From Actinobacteria bacterium casp-actino5 (GTDB taxonomy: Bacteria; Actinomycetota; Acidimicrobiia; Acidimicrobiales; Ilumatobacteraceae): DNA of 64,000 nucleotides. The position numbers and the translations under genes were made by a program. The stretch lies in the NCBI GenBank assembly GCA_001510385.1, contig LFFE01000009.1:23187-87186 (forward strand), given 5' to 3'. Of the stretch, positions 47,288 through 56,056 are shown one piece after another. Under the pieces are notes generated by a model that saw only the letters and a program-made list of their open reading frames with translations, was not told the DNA's origin and did not search any database. The first letter of the stretch is position 1. Every line of letters starts with the position of its first letter.

Positions 47288-48613
47288 ATGAAGAAGACCC
47301 GTGCACGTAACTTCGGTGCGCTCGTGGTTGGACTCGCTCTCGTAGCTGGCGCCTGTGGCGGTAGCGACGACGCAGCCGAAGAGCCAGCCGAAGAGCCAGC
47401 CGCAGAAGAAGCAGCCGCAGAGGAAGAGGGCACTATGCCAATCGCTCCTCCTGCAGCAGATTGTGAAGAGGGCGACGACGCCCTCACCATCGGTGGCATC
47501 CTGCCAGAGACCGGCAACCTTGCGTTCCTCGGACCACCCGAGTTCGCTGGTGTCGAGCTCGCCGTCGCTGAGCTGAACGCAGCTGGTGGCGTCAATGGCG
47601 CTTGCGTCGTATGGCTCCCAGGTGACTCAGGTGACAATGGCGACGTTGCAAACGCAACTGTCGACCGTCTCCTCGCCGAGGACGTTGACGCATTCATCGG
47701 TGCCGCATCATCAGGTGTGTCGTTGACCGTTATCGACAAGATCACCAACGCTGGCAAGATCCAGTTCTCACCAGCAAACACATCACCTGCATTCACTGAC
47801 TATGCAGACAATGGCCTCTACTTCCGTTCGGCTCCGTCCGACGTCGTTCAGGGTGCAGCTCTTGCTGACCTCATGATCGGTGATGGTGCACTCACTGCAG
47901 CATTCATCGTCATGAACGACTCATACGGCACCGGCCTCTTTGAGTACACCTCAGCTCCGTACACCGCAGCTGGCGGCGAAATCGTCTACGAGGTTATTTA
48001 CGACCCACAGGCCGAGAACTTTGACGCCGAGGTTTCAGCAGCTGTTGCTGCCGACCCAGACGCCATCGTCATCATCGGTTTTGACGAGACCTCAAAGATC
48101 CTCACCGGACTCATCGAGGCAGGCGCAGGCCCAGCCGAGAAGATGATCTACGGTTCAGACGGCAACATGGGTAACGCACTCGCTGATGCCTTCGACGACC
48201 CAAGCGTCGTTGCTGGCATGCGTGGCACCGTTCCTGGTGTTGACATCGAGACCAACGAGGACTTCATCGCACGTCTGCTCGGCGTTGACGCTGAGCTTCA
48301 GGACTTCGCCTACTCAGGCGAGTCATATGACGCCGTGATGGTCATCGCTCTCGCAGCGATTGTCGCAGGCAGCAATGACGGTGTCGCAGTTGGCGCCGAG
48401 ATCAATGACATCACCCGCGGTGGCGAGAAGTGCTCGACCGTTGCTGATTGTGGTGCGATCCTCGCAGCCGGTGGCGACGTCGACTACGACGGTGTTTCAG
48501 GTCCGCTGGAATTCATCGACGCAGGTGAGCCATCAGAAGCTTCAATTCTCATCAAGGAATTCAACGCTTCAGGTGAACTCGAAGTTGTCGACATCATCTT
48601 CGGAAAGATCTGA
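47288..48613 (+). CDS. livK: Branched-chain amino acid type ABC transporter substrate-binding lipoprotein
   Basis: A 441-residue lipoprotein of the LivK/type I periplasmic-binding fold. The lipobox is LVAGAC (Cys near residue 23), followed by a Glu/Ala-rich acidic linker with a GCCGAAGAGCCA direct repeat in DNA. LTIGGILPETGNLAFLGPPEFAGVELAVAELNAAGGVNG starts the first lobe. It hands substrates to LivHMGF. It is on the opposite strand to its permease genes, with a strong shared hairpin between, so it can be expressed at higher levels. Leu/Ile/Val is the family default; other substrates such as urea or short amides are possible. Confidence 0.9.
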   Translation: MKKTRARNFGALVVGLALVAGACGGSDDAAEEPAEEPAAEEAAAEEEGTMPIAPPAADCEEGDDALTIGGILPETGNLAFLGPPEFAGVELAVAELNAAGGVNGACVVWLPGDSGDNGDVANATVDRLLAEDVDAFIGAASSGVSLTVIDKITNAGKIQFSPANTSPAFTDYADNGLYFRSAPSDVVQGAALADLMIGDGALTAAFIVMNDSYGTGLFEYTSAPYTAAGGEIVYEVIYDPQAENFDAEVSAAVAADPDAIVIIGFDETSKILTGLIEAGAGPAEKMIYGSDGNMGNALADAFDDPSVVAGMRGTVPGVDIETNEDFIARLLGVDAELQDFAYSGESYDAVMVIALAAIVAGSNDGVAVGAEINDITRGGEKCSTVADCGAILAAGGDVDYDGVSGPLEFIDAGEPSEASILIKEFNASGELEVVDIIFGKI

Positions 48614-48621
48614 TCAACTGA

Positions 48622-48891
48622 TCAGTCGAAACTGAACAACATTGTGATGAGCCCCGGGGAAACCCGGGGCTCATTCGCGTCTACGAACCAATAGTTCAAC
48701 ATTCTGACTCTGACGAGAATCTTCGAGCGGTTCTCAAATGGTGGCTAGACAGAGAATTTGGCTACCGGCGACAGCCACGATCAATGCGTGACGAAGGACG
48801 TCCACCAGCGAGAACCAGCACTCACGTTGGGCTTGATTACGACGCCCTCAACGACCCGTTGAGAGAGCAGTTCAGTCTTGGTGTGACTTGA
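48622..48891 (+). pseudogene. Coding-like stretch without a start codon (possible gene remnant)
   Basis: This frame is open for 89 codons and ends in TGA at 48889-48891, but contains no ATG, GTG or TTG except one ATG at 48784 that would give only 35 residues. From about 48679 the translation looks genuine: it contains LRAVLKWWLDREFGYRRQP and then STHVGLDYDALNDPLREQF. No known family is recognised. The first third is the livK terminator hairpin, and the end overlaps livF by 20 bases. Probably the 3' end of a lost gene, or a small protein made from 48784; low certainty. Confidence 0.3.
48647..48674 (+). terminator. livK terminator hairpin
   Basis: ATGAGCCCCGGG (48647-48658), GAAA loop, then CCCGGGGCTCAT (48663-48674): a perfect 12-bp GC-rich stem with a stable GNRA loop, 34 bases after the livK stop. 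Only a short T-poor tail follows; the hairpin may work for both converging genes. Confidence 0.7.
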
Positions 48892-49612
48892 CCAATGTGC
48901 CGAGGTACAACTCGATCACCTTTGGATCGGTGAGCAAATCTCGACCGCTTCCCGTGTAGGCATTGGTTCCCTGATCAAGGACGTAGCCGCGGTGGCAAAT
49001 CTGCAAACAACGTGATGCGTTCTGTTCAACCATGACGATGGAGACTCCAGCTCGGTTGATCTTGTGGCAACGCACAAACACTTCGTCCTGTAGCGCCGGC
49101 GACAGTCCAGCGGATGGTTCATCGAGAAGGAGCACAGATGGGTCGAGCATAAGCGCGCGACCCATCGCAAGCATTTGGCGTTCGCCGCCAGAGAGGGATC
49201 CGGCACGCTGGTCGCGGCGGTCGATCAATTTAGGGAACATCTCCCCCACAACTTCGAGTCGCTCCGCGAAGCGAGACGGATCAATGAATGTCCCCATTTC
49301 AAGGTTCTCTTCGATGGTCAGCGAGGGAAACACGTTGTTGGTCTGTGGCACGTATCCGATACCCCGGCTCACCAGCGAGTGGGCCTTCATGTTCGTGATG
49401 TTCTCACCGCGAAGTTGAACGCTGCCTTTGCGAACGTTAACTAAACCGAACATCGCCTTGACGAGAGTTGATTTTCCGGCCCCGTTGGGACCAACGATTC
49501 CAACAAGTTCGCCTTCAAATAGTTCAAGTGAACAATCGTTGAGGATGTTGATCCCTGGCAGATACCCGGCGTCGAGGCCGTCAGCGATGAGAAGAGGTGT
49601 GTTATCTGCCAT
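48872..49612 (-). CDS. livF: Branched-chain amino acid type ABC transporter ATP-binding protein
   Basis: A 246-residue cytosolic ATPase. Walker A GPNGAGKSTL, Q-loop GYVPQTNNVFPSLTIEENL, signature LSGGERQML and Walker B VLLLDEPSAGL are intact. The short length and the IPQTxxVFPxLTVxENL style identify LivF rather than LivG. It pairs with LivG as the motor heterodimer. The ATG shares one base with the livG stop (TGATG). Last gene of livHMGF. Confidence 0.94.
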   Translation of the reverse strand: MADNTPLLIADGLDAGYLPGINILNDCSLELFEGELVGIVGPNGAGKSTLVKAMFGLVNVRKGSVQLRGENITNMKAHSLVSRGIGYVPQTNNVFPSLTIEENLEMGTFIDPSRFAERLEVVGEMFPKLIDRRDQRAGSLSGGERQMLAMGRALMLDPSVLLLDEPSAGLSPALQDEVFVRCHKINRAGVSIVMVEQNASRCLQICHRGYVLDQGTNAYTGSGRDLLTDPKVIELYLGTLVKSHQD

Positions 49613-50469
49613 CAGTCAGCCTCCAAATCGAGAGCAGAATCGTGATGAGATCCAAGATATGCGTCGACCACCGCTTGATTACTCGCGATTGACGCCGGGG
49701 GACCTTCGGCGATGATCCTGCCTTCAGCCATCACGACGACCCAGTCGCTAATTTCTTGCACCATGTCCATGTCGTGCTCAACAAACAGCACGGTCATACC
49801 TTCGTCGCGAAGGCCTTTGACATGCTCAAGTAGCGACTGTTTCAGCGCTGGGTTTACCCCTGCCATCGGCTCATCGAGCATCACCATGTTTGGTTTCACC
49901 ATCAGAGCACGCGCCATCTCAAGCAGCTTGCGCTGCCCGCCAGACAGTGTCCCGGCGAACTCATCACGCATATGGCTCAGCTTGAAGCGCTCGAGCAGAG
50001 CATCGGCTCGCTCGGTGATCTCGGCTTCCTGCCGGCGCCACATGAACGGAAAGAGTGCACGAAAGAACGACTCGCCGGCCTGTCCAGTACCGCCGAGACG
50101 CATGTTGTCAATCACCGTCATCTTTGACAGCGATTTCGTCAGCTGGAAGGTGCGCACCATTCCGAGGTTTGCAACCTTGTACGCCGACACACCTGAAAGG
50201 TCGTTGCCTTCGAACACCCGACTACCGGTATCGGGTTCATCAAAGTTCGTCAGCAAATTAAAAAAGGTTGTTTTGCCTGCGCCGTTCGGACCAATAAGAG
50301 CTGTGATTGCGCCACGTTGCACCTCAAGGTGTTCAACGTCAACAGCAACGAGGCCACCAAATGCGCGGCGAACATTATCGGCGACCAGGATCGGGTCATT
50401 CTTGGAGGTGCCTGGCTCAAACGGCACGCCATCAAAGAGATGCTGGGCGTTTGACGAATCAGCGGTCAT
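49612..50469 (-). CDS. livG: Branched-chain amino acid type ABC transporter ATP-binding protein
   Basis: A 285-residue ATPase. Walker A GPNGAGKTTFFN, signature LSGGQRKLLEMARAL, Walker B MVMLDEPMAGVNP and the switch His in LFVEHDMDMV are all seen. The long helical insertion (MRLGGTGQAGESFFRALFPF) and C-terminal AEGPPASIASNQAVVDAYLG are typical of LivG. The start overlaps the end of livM by 11 bases. Works with LivF on the LivH/LivM pore. Confidence 0.94.
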   Translation of the reverse strand: MTADSSNAQHLFDGVPFEPGTSKNDPILVADNVRRAFGGLVAVDVEHLEVQRGAITALIGPNGAGKTTFFNLLTNFDEPDTGSRVFEGNDLSGVSAYKVANLGMVRTFQLTKSLSKMTVIDNMRLGGTGQAGESFFRALFPFMWRRQEAEITERADALLERFKLSHMRDEFAGTLSGGQRKLLEMARALMVKPNMVMLDEPMAGVNPALKQSLLEHVKGLRDEGMTVLFVEHDMDMVQEISDWVVVMAEGRIIAEGPPASIASNQAVVDAYLGSHHDSALDLEAD

Positions 50470-51451
50470 CGAGAGCCATCTCCTCTTTGGTTCCGAATAT
50501 GCCTTGAGGTCGATACACCGCGAGCAGGATCAACCCGAGACCAATCAACATGAAGCGAACCTGTCCGACTTGTGTTCCATCCATCACTGACTCAGGGATG
50601 TAGTCGTTCTCAACAAGTTGACGTAGGAACACGTCGGTGAAGTTCAAAATGCCATACAAGATCGCTGCGCCGGCAATTGGGCCACCAACTTTCGCAGCAC
50701 CACCCAAGATGAGCGCTACCCAAGCAAAGAAGGTGACGTCGGTGATGAAGTTCTGCGGTTGGGCAGACTGTGTGCCGATGGCTCGGAACATTCCACCAAG
50801 CGCACCGAATATTCCACCGATCATGAGCGACTGCATCTTGAACGAGTAGGCATTTTTTCCAAGGCTTCGGGCTGCATCCTCATCTTCTCGGATGGCTCGA
50901 AGCACCCGCCCCCAAGGACTTCGCATGGTCATCCACACGATAAGTGCGACAAGTGAAAGCACAATCCAGCCCACGAGCACAACCCACATCTGGTTTCCAA
51001 TAAAGAGCCCAAAGAAATAGCGTTTTTGCTTGTCGAAGGGGTTGAAGTCGTAAAAGGTATTCGCAAATGCCGTGAGACCGTCTGACGACCCGGTCCAACG
51101 GTCGAGCGATGGTGACCGCGCAATAATGCGGAACATCTCACTCGCCGCAATTGTCACAATTGCGAGGTAGTCGGCACGTAAACGCAGTGTCGGAATACCC
51201 ATGATGAGTGCGAGCAGTAAGGGGAATACAACGATGCCAAGTAGCAGTCCCCACCAGAAGTTGAGCCCGAGCGTCACAACCGCCATCGATAATCCGTATG
51301 CGCCTGCAGCCATGAAGACCGCCTGACCGAAGTTCAACAAGCCGGTGTAGCCATAGTGCATATTGAGCCCCATAGCAGCCAGCGAGAAGTAGATAAATGG
51401 CTCCCCTATAAACCCGCGGAACGAGTTCTGGACAATTGCTCCCCAATCCAT
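50459..51451 (-). CDS. livM: Branched-chain amino acid type ABC transporter permease
   Basis: A 330-residue permease with about 9-10 helices. LNMHYGYTGLLNFGQAVFMAAGAYG is the usual LivM entry, and MRSPWGRVLRAIREDEDAARSLGKN is the cytoplasmic coupling (EAA-like) loop that docks on the ATPases; GAAKVGGPIAGAAILYGI follows. Starts with ATG 11 bases after the livH stop. Typical in length and order. Confidence 0.94.
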   Translation of the reverse strand: MDWGAIVQNSFRGFIGEPFIYFSLAAMGLNMHYGYTGLLNFGQAVFMAAGAYGLSMAVVTLGLNFWWGLLLGIVVFPLLLALIMGIPTLRLRADYLAIVTIAASEMFRIIARSPSLDRWTGSSDGLTAFANTFYDFNPFDKQKRYFFGLFIGNQMWVVLVGWIVLSLVALIVWMTMRSPWGRVLRAIREDEDAARSLGKNAYSFKMQSLMIGGIFGALGGMFRAIGTQSAQPQNFITDVTFFAWVALILGGAAKVGGPIAGAAILYGILNFTDVFLRQLVENDYIPESVMDGTQVGQVRFMLIGLGLILLAVYRPQGIFGTKEEMALDDR

Positions 51452-51462
51452 TTACGTTCCTC

Positions 51463-52785
51463 CTAACCAATCCGCTCTCGTCGACCAAAGAGACCTTGCG
51501 GCCGAATGAGCAAGATCACGATCAGCATGAGGAGCGCTCCCACGTTCTTCATATCCGTTGGGATGACCAACGTCGACAACTGAATGAACAAACCAACAAT
51601 GATGCTGCCAAACAGGGCTCCATAGGCCGTCCCGAGGCCTCCGAGCGTCACACCCGCAAACATCAACAGCAAGATACGGAATCCCATTTCCCAGTTGATC
51701 GATTCGGTGAGGCCGAACAGCACACCACCAAGGCCTGCCAACGCGCTACCACAGATCCATACGAGTGAAATCACCCGTTCAACATCGATTCCAGTGGACT
51801 CAGCGAGATCTCTGTTGTCAGAAACCGCTCGCATCGCTTTACCCATACGAGTGAGTTGCAGCGCTAAAGCGACGCCGACGAGAACAGCGACCGAGATAAT
51901 CATCAGCACGAGATCTTTTGGAGCAAGTCGGAACAGACCGAGGTCCCACTGCTCTTGAATTTGATAATCGCGCAAGCGCTTCGCACGACCACTGAAGATA
52001 AACAGAATCACGTATCTGAAGAAGATTGAGAACCCGATCGACACGACGAGAGCAGCAACCAGGCTCGCACCACGCCTACGCATTGGACGCCACACTGCTC
52101 TATTGAAGAGTCCACCAGCTCCGCCGCAAATCGCGATCACGATGAATGTTGCCGGGATGAGGTGAAGGCGGACTCCGAATACGCCAGTGCTATTCAGCAG
52201 GTAGGCGGTGACCGCACCAAACGTCACGGCCTCGCCGTGCGCAAAGTTCGTCAGACCGGTGGTGCCATAGATCAACGACAGCCCAATCGCACACATAGCG
52301 ATGATGAGACCAAGCTTCAGTCCGTCAACGATGAGCTGAATTACCGTGTTGCCGCCGACTGAACTCGCTGCCGCCTCGCCAAGCGGGAATAATGCCGACT
52401 TGGATGCACCGTCAATCAGTGTGACTTGGGCAGGGTTTTTATCGGGGTTTCGCAGCGAAACGCCCTCGGGAAGGGTCTGTTCGTCGAGCAAAATATCGTA
52501 GGTGCCTTCAGGCACGGTCATTGACCAAGAACCATCTTCAGCGGTCGTTGTTGAAGAAACCTCTGCGCCCGACTCATCAAACGCCCTAAAAATCACACCT
52601 GCTACACCAACACGCTCGCCGTCATCATTTCGCTGCAACAAGCTTCCGCTTACTTCACCGCCATCCTCCTGAGCAGCAACCGAATCAGCGGGACCCAGCC
52701 CCAGCAACACGAGGGAGACCAAAAAAACCGTGGCTACGCCGCGCCATACGCGAGCAACGATTGTTGTCAACTGAACACCACCCAT
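51463..52785 (-). CDS. livH: LivH permease with exported N-terminal beta-sandwich domain
   Basis: 440 residues, about 145 more than an ordinary LivH. Residues 1-38 look like a signal peptide (VFLVSLVLLGLG, cleavage near SVAA-QE); 43-135 resemble a carboxypeptidase-regulatory/Cna-B type beta-sandwich: GVAGVIFRAFDESGAEV then TTAEDGSWSMTVPEGTYDILL. The permease proper runs 148-440 with LIYGTTGLTNFAHGEAVTFGA, the docking loop TRMGKAMRAVSDNRDLAESTG and GLGTAYGALFGSIIVG. The extra domain should sit outside the membrane, next to where the binding lipoprotein docks. First gene of livHMGF. The permease call is certain; the domain fold is by resemblance. Confidence 0.9.
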   Translation of the reverse strand: MGGVQLTTIVARVWRGVATVFLVSLVLLGLGPADSVAAQEDGGEVSGSLLQRNDDGERVGVAGVIFRAFDESGAEVSSTTTAEDGSWSMTVPEGTYDILLDEQTLPEGVSLRNPDKNPAQVTLIDGASKSALFPLGEAAASSVGGNTVIQLIVDGLKLGLIIAMCAIGLSLIYGTTGLTNFAHGEAVTFGAVTAYLLNSTGVFGVRLHLIPATFIVIAICGGAGGLFNRAVWRPMRRRGASLVAALVVSIGFSIFFRYVILFIFSGRAKRLRDYQIQEQWDLGLFRLAPKDLVLMIISVAVLVGVALALQLTRMGKAMRAVSDNRDLAESTGIDVERVISLVWICGSALAGLGGVLFGLTESINWEMGFRILLLMFAGVTLGGLGTAYGALFGSIIVGLFIQLSTLVIPTDMKNVGALLMLIVILLIRPQGLFGRRERIG

Positions 52786-52858
52786 CGGGGCGTAAGGCTA
52801 TCTCGTATTGACCCTGAGGTCACCGATCCGGCAATGAGTTTCCCTCTTGTCTCAACCA

Positions 52859-53440
52859 TCACACCTTCACGACGACGGTGCCGGCGACTTTGTCGTGCCA
52901 GGTTTGGCGATCTTTATCCCAGATCATCCAGAGGTACCCGAGATACAGAATTTGTCCAGAGATGATGTTTCCAAACAACTCGCGTCCGAGCGCACGCCAA
53001 AAGCCGGGGGGTAGACCATCTGAGACGCGAACCACCCTGATTCCAACAATTTTCCGTCCCCAAGTTTGGCCGGTTTTCCCCTCAGCTCGGACGTAGATGA
53101 ACATGACACCCAACACACCGACAACGATGAGGGCAATTCCTCCCGCAATCGATGAGCCCGATGGCACCCCTGGAGGGCAAATGAGATCTGCAGATCCCGC
53201 GACCGAGACACAGTTGTTCACGATCGGAAGCACGATGACGAGAACTCCAGCAACAACAGGAACAATCATCGCAAGCCCATACAGAACAACGTCAAGGAGG
53301 TATGCGCCAAGACGTGCCCCAAACCCGGCACGACCCGCCGAGTCATTCACCCACGACTGCTGGCCGGCGTAGTGAGGAGCTGTAGAAGCGCCCGGAGGTG
53401 GAGGGGGCGGAGGCGGTGGTGGAGGTGGTATCTCACTCAT
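52859..53440 (-). CDS. RDD family membrane protein
   Basis: A 193-residue protein. A proline run (PPPPPPPPPPPPP, from residue 5) is followed by an aromatic linker and the RDD domain: AGFGARLGAYLLDVVLYG carries the Arg-Asp pattern, with helices at about 45-70 and 95-115 and the late GRKIVGIRVVRV. RDD proteins are of unknown role, sometimes linked to ion transport. The proline-rich tail is cytoplasmic and may bind partners. It lies 73 bases upstream of livH on the same strand but need not be co-transcribed. Confidence 0.85.
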   Translation of the reverse strand: MSEIPPPPPPPPPPPPGASTAPHYAGQQSWVNDSAGRAGFGARLGAYLLDVVLYGLAMIVPVVAGVLVIVLPIVNNCVSVAGSADLICPPGVPSGSSIAGGIALIVVGVLGVMFIYVRAEGKTGQTWGRKIVGIRVVRVSDGLPPGFWRALGRELFGNIISGQILYLGYLWMIWDKDRQTWHDKVAGTVVVKV

Positions 53441-53520
53441 CTCCTCGACGCTAGTTCGCGAAATTCCACCTATTTACGAAATATCTGTTGGGCGATGCTG
53501 CTGGTTTAGAGTCTCGCCTA

Positions 53521-54162
53521 ATGGAATTTTCTCAAGCAACGGTTCTCGATGTGCTTGATCTGTGTGGTGTTGCAGTATTCGCTGCCTCGGGAGCGGTACT
53601 CGCGATCAAACGGAAATTCGACATTGTGGGACTTCTCACTTTGGCATTTGTCGCTGCTCTCGGTGGAGGCGTCCTTCGCGATCTGTTGCTATCTCGTGGG
53701 GTACCAGTTGCGTTTGATAACCCGAAGTACGCGATCGTCGCCTTCATCACCGGGGTCGTGATCGTCCCTGCACAGCATCTCATTGAGCGACTCTGGCGAC
53801 CTGTTCTTGTGCTAGATGCCGCTGGCCTCGGATTGTTCTGCGTCACAGGCGCATCAATCGCCGCAGAGCGTGGACTCGCAGCAATCCCGGCCGTGATGGT
53901 CGGAGTGGTGACCGCAACCGGAGGTGGTGTCATCCGGGACGTCCTCGCAGGTGAAGCTCCACAAGTCTTCCAGCAGGACTCCGTGCTGTACGTCATTCCA
54001 GCGGCACTTGGAGCGCTCACAATCGTCGTCGCACACGGCCTCGATCAACTCAACCTTTTGGTAAGCATCTGCGCAGCGCTGCTCGTCACCGCCGTTCGAG
54101 TTGCATCACTCCATTTCCGTTGGCACGCCCCGCTCCCACACTGGCCCCAACTAAAGAAATAG
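53521..54162 (+). CDS. TRIC/YadS-type (UPF0126) cation channel family protein
   Basis: A 213-residue membrane protein with seven helices in two UPF0126 repeats: VAVFAASGAVLAIKRKFDIVG and GGGVLRDLLLSRGVPVAF in the first, GASIAAERGLAAIPAVMVGV and GGGVIRDVLAGEAPQVF in the second. The paired GGGxxRD motifs are diagnostic. Relatives of eukaryotic TRIC channels act as trimeric K+/cation channels; the physiological role in bacteria is unclear. ATG at 53521 chosen, since the frame upstream (to 53488) falls in the divergent promoter region. Precedes tRNA-Val. Confidence 0.9.
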   Translation: MEFSQATVLDVLDLCGVAVFAASGAVLAIKRKFDIVGLLTLAFVAALGGGVLRDLLLSRGVPVAFDNPKYAIVAFITGVVIVPAQHLIERLWRPVLVLDAAGLGLFCVTGASIAAERGLAAIPAVMVGVVTATGGGVIRDVLAGEAPQVFQQDSVLYVIPAALGALTIVVAHGLDQLNLLVSICAALLVTAVRVASLHFRWHAPLPHWPQLKK

Positions 54163-54187
54163 CGCCTTCGGCGACACCTTCTCAGAG

Positions 54188-54261
54188 TGGGCACGACGGG
54201 ACTCGAACCCGGGACCTCCACCGTGTCATGGTGGCGCTCTAACCAACTGAGCTACGCGCCC
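54188..54261 (-). tRNA. trnV: tRNA-Val (anticodon GAC)
   Basis: The minus strand folds into a complete tRNA of 73 nucleotides plus discriminator. The acceptor stem GGGCGCG pairs with CGTGCCC (one G-U), the D arm begins TAGCTCAGTTGGTTAGAGC, the anticodon stem CCACC/GGTGG encloses ATGACAC, giving anticodon GAC (Val codon GUC), and the T arm holds GGTTCGAGTCCC. The CCA end is not encoded after discriminator A. Confidence 0.95.
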
Positions 54262-54273
54262 GTAGCCGTCCAA

Positions 54274-54301
54274 ATGATATCGGTTCAGCCGTCTTGGGCA
54301 A
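54274..54301 (-). promoter_or_regulatory. Promoter of tRNA-Val
   Basis: On the minus strand TTGCCC (54301-54296), 16 bases, then TATCAT (54279-54274), 12 bases before the tRNA 5' end. This gives a start site a few bases upstream of the mature tRNA. The -35 lies within the last codons of hemW. Confidence 0.5.
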
Positions 54302-55376
54302 CCGTTGGCGAGATGATGAGCCGTGTGCTGATGTCGTTCGCCATCAGTCGGCCGTTTTGGGTGAGCACCCACCTGTCGTTTACAAGTTCAACCAACCCGT
54401 CAAGCACGTCTCCATTCAGGGCAGCACGCGGCACACCTTCTCTGAGGCGAAGTTGAAGTTCGAGGCGCTCAAATGCTCGAGTTTCAACATCAAGTTCCTC
54501 TGAAGCCGCCTCCACATCCGCACCATCGCCAACCATCGCGATGTAGCGATCAGGCGTCCGCACATTCCACCAGCGCCGCCCGTTCTCATGAGAGTGCGCA
54601 GCGCACCCGAAGCCTCGGTAATTTCCCTGCTGCCAATACAGCAGGTTGTGTTGACATTCATGTCCAGGTCGCGCCCAATTCGATACCTCGTAATTCGACA
54701 AGCCCTTCGCGGACAACATCTCGTCCGCAATCACATATTTGTCGGCCTGATCGTCGTCATCAGGATGACGGTCGTGTTGATCTGAGAGCGGGGTACCCGG
54801 CTCAACCGTCAAGGCATACGCAGAAATATGCGGTGGGTCATACGACAGCAATTCGCCCAAACACTCCCGCCACTCCTCAACCGATTCGCCCGCGGTGCCA
54901 TAAATAAGGTCAAGGTTGAATGACCGAATGCCCGCTGAGCGAATGCAGTCGACTGCGGTCTGGACATTCTCAACGTCATGTGTTCGATCAAGCGAAGCCA
55001 ACACATGCGGAATAGTTGACTGAACCCCAAGACTGATGCGATTCACCCCCGCTCGGCAAAATTCGTCAAGCAGCTCTGCACTCACATCATCGGGATTGCA
55101 TTCGACGGTAATTTCGGCGCTCTCATGACGCGGCACCGATGCGATGACTGCAGCGAGTCGATCGGGAGACACCAAACTTGGTGTCCCACCTCCAACGAAG
55201 ATGCTTGATACCTGAGGCATTCCTGCCGCCACGGCTCGCCCGATATCAACCCGTAAAGCATCAAGGTAATCAGCTTCGAGGTGATGCCGATCACTCCATG
55301 TTGCGAACGCGCAGTAGCCGCACCGATGAACACAGAACGGAATGTGGATGTATGCGCCGTACGCAGACGAAGTCAT
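54285..55376 (-). CDS. hemW: Radical SAM heme chaperone HemW
   Basis: A 363-residue radical SAM protein. GAYIHIPFCVHRCGYCAF holds the CxxxCxxC cluster motif plus the HemW-specific following Cys-x-Phe; GGGTPSLV and SLGVQSTIPHVLASLDRTHD are the SAM-binding pieces. It inserts heme into respiratory proteins and is not a coproporphyrinogen oxidase despite the fold. ATG at 55376 starts 2 bases after the rsmE stop; a TTG at 55382 is the other start. Last of the hrcA-dnaJ-rsmE-hemW set. Confidence 0.94.
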   Translation of the reverse strand: MTSSAYGAYIHIPFCVHRCGYCAFATWSDRHHLEADYLDALRVDIGRAVAAGMPQVSSIFVGGGTPSLVSPDRLAAVIASVPRHESAEITVECNPDDVSAELLDEFCRAGVNRISLGVQSTIPHVLASLDRTHDVENVQTAVDCIRSAGIRSFNLDLIYGTAGESVEEWRECLGELLSYDPPHISAYALTVEPGTPLSDQHDRHPDDDDQADKYVIADEMLSAKGLSNYEVSNWARPGHECQHNLLYWQQGNYRGFGCAAHSHENGRRWWNVRTPDRYIAMVGDGADVEAASEELDVETRAFERLELQLRLREGVPRAALNGDVLDGLVELVNDRWVLTQNGRLMANDISTRLIISPTVAQDG

Positions 55377-55378
55377 GA

Positions 55379-56047
55379 TCAACCTCGGTGGGCAGCCATC
55401 AATGTTGCAGCGACGACGGCGGCAGTCTCAACGCGCAGCACCTGCGGCGACAACGAAATTGACTCAGGCGCTATCGATATTTCGTCATCAGCCCAACCGC
55501 CTTCTGGGCCAATTGCAATAGATCGATCAGAATCGCACATACTGCGACCGCCCGGCTCAGCAATTGGGACGTTCACGAGGAAGTCCCTTGCTGGAACCGG
55601 CCCCACAATTTCACAGCTCCACACGCGTCGTGATTGCTCGATTGCCGACTCAACGACTCGCTGCAATCGCTCCAAATGCTTTCGAGTTCGCTGTGCATCC
55701 CATCGCACAACCGAACGCTCAGAGGTCAGCAACTGAATTCGATCGACACCGATCTCAACGAGTTTTTGCACCATCCACTCGAGCCGGTCACCTTTTGGTA
55801 TCGCAACAGCCACTTCAAGTTGACTTCTCTCAGCACTCATCTGAACTTCGCCTGAGATCTCCACGCCCGAACCGGTCCAGCGGCACTCCCGCCAACTTCC
55901 ACGACCATTCGTGACAGTTACCAGTTCATCCTCGCGAAGCCGAAGAACCCGCTGCAAGTGATGAGTTACCGCATCGCTCAACATGGGGAGATCCACTTCG
56001 GTCGTCAGCACATGTGCAGCGGAACGACGAAGCGCCTCATCCATCAC
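55379..56047 (-). CDS. rsmE: 16S rRNA (uracil-1498-N3)-methyltransferase
   Basis: A 222-residue SPOUT methyltransferase acting on 16S rRNA U1498. VTHHLQRVLRLREDELVTVTNG is the N-terminal PUA-like part; SERSVVRW and RLQRVVESAIEQSRRV precede the knotted SAM site IAIGPEGGWADDEI. Length is slightly under the usual 240. It follows dnaJ with 9 bases between, an arrangement seen widely in Gram-positive bacteria. Confidence 0.94.
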   Translation of the reverse strand: MMDEALRRSAAHVLTTEVDLPMLSDAVTHHLQRVLRLREDELVTVTNGRGSWRECRWTGSGVEISGEVQMSAERSQLEVAVAIPKGDRLEWMVQKLVEIGVDRIQLLTSERSVVRWDAQRTRKHLERLQRVVESAIEQSRRVWSCEIVGPVPARDFLVNVPIAEPGGRSMCDSDRSIAIGPEGGWADDEISIAPESISLSPQVLRVETAAVVAATLMAAHRG

Positions 56048-56056
56048 AGCATCTAC

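Noticed and set aside
47376..47430. Direct repeat GCCGAAGAGCCA and nearby GCAGAAGAAGC units
   Set aside because: Low-complexity codons for the Glu/Ala/Pro linker behind the LivK lipid anchor, not a mobile or CRISPR-like repeat.
53393..53430. Short GGT/GGA-rich repeat resembling a microsatellite
   Set aside because: It encodes the proline run at the N-terminus of the RDD protein; normal for this family.
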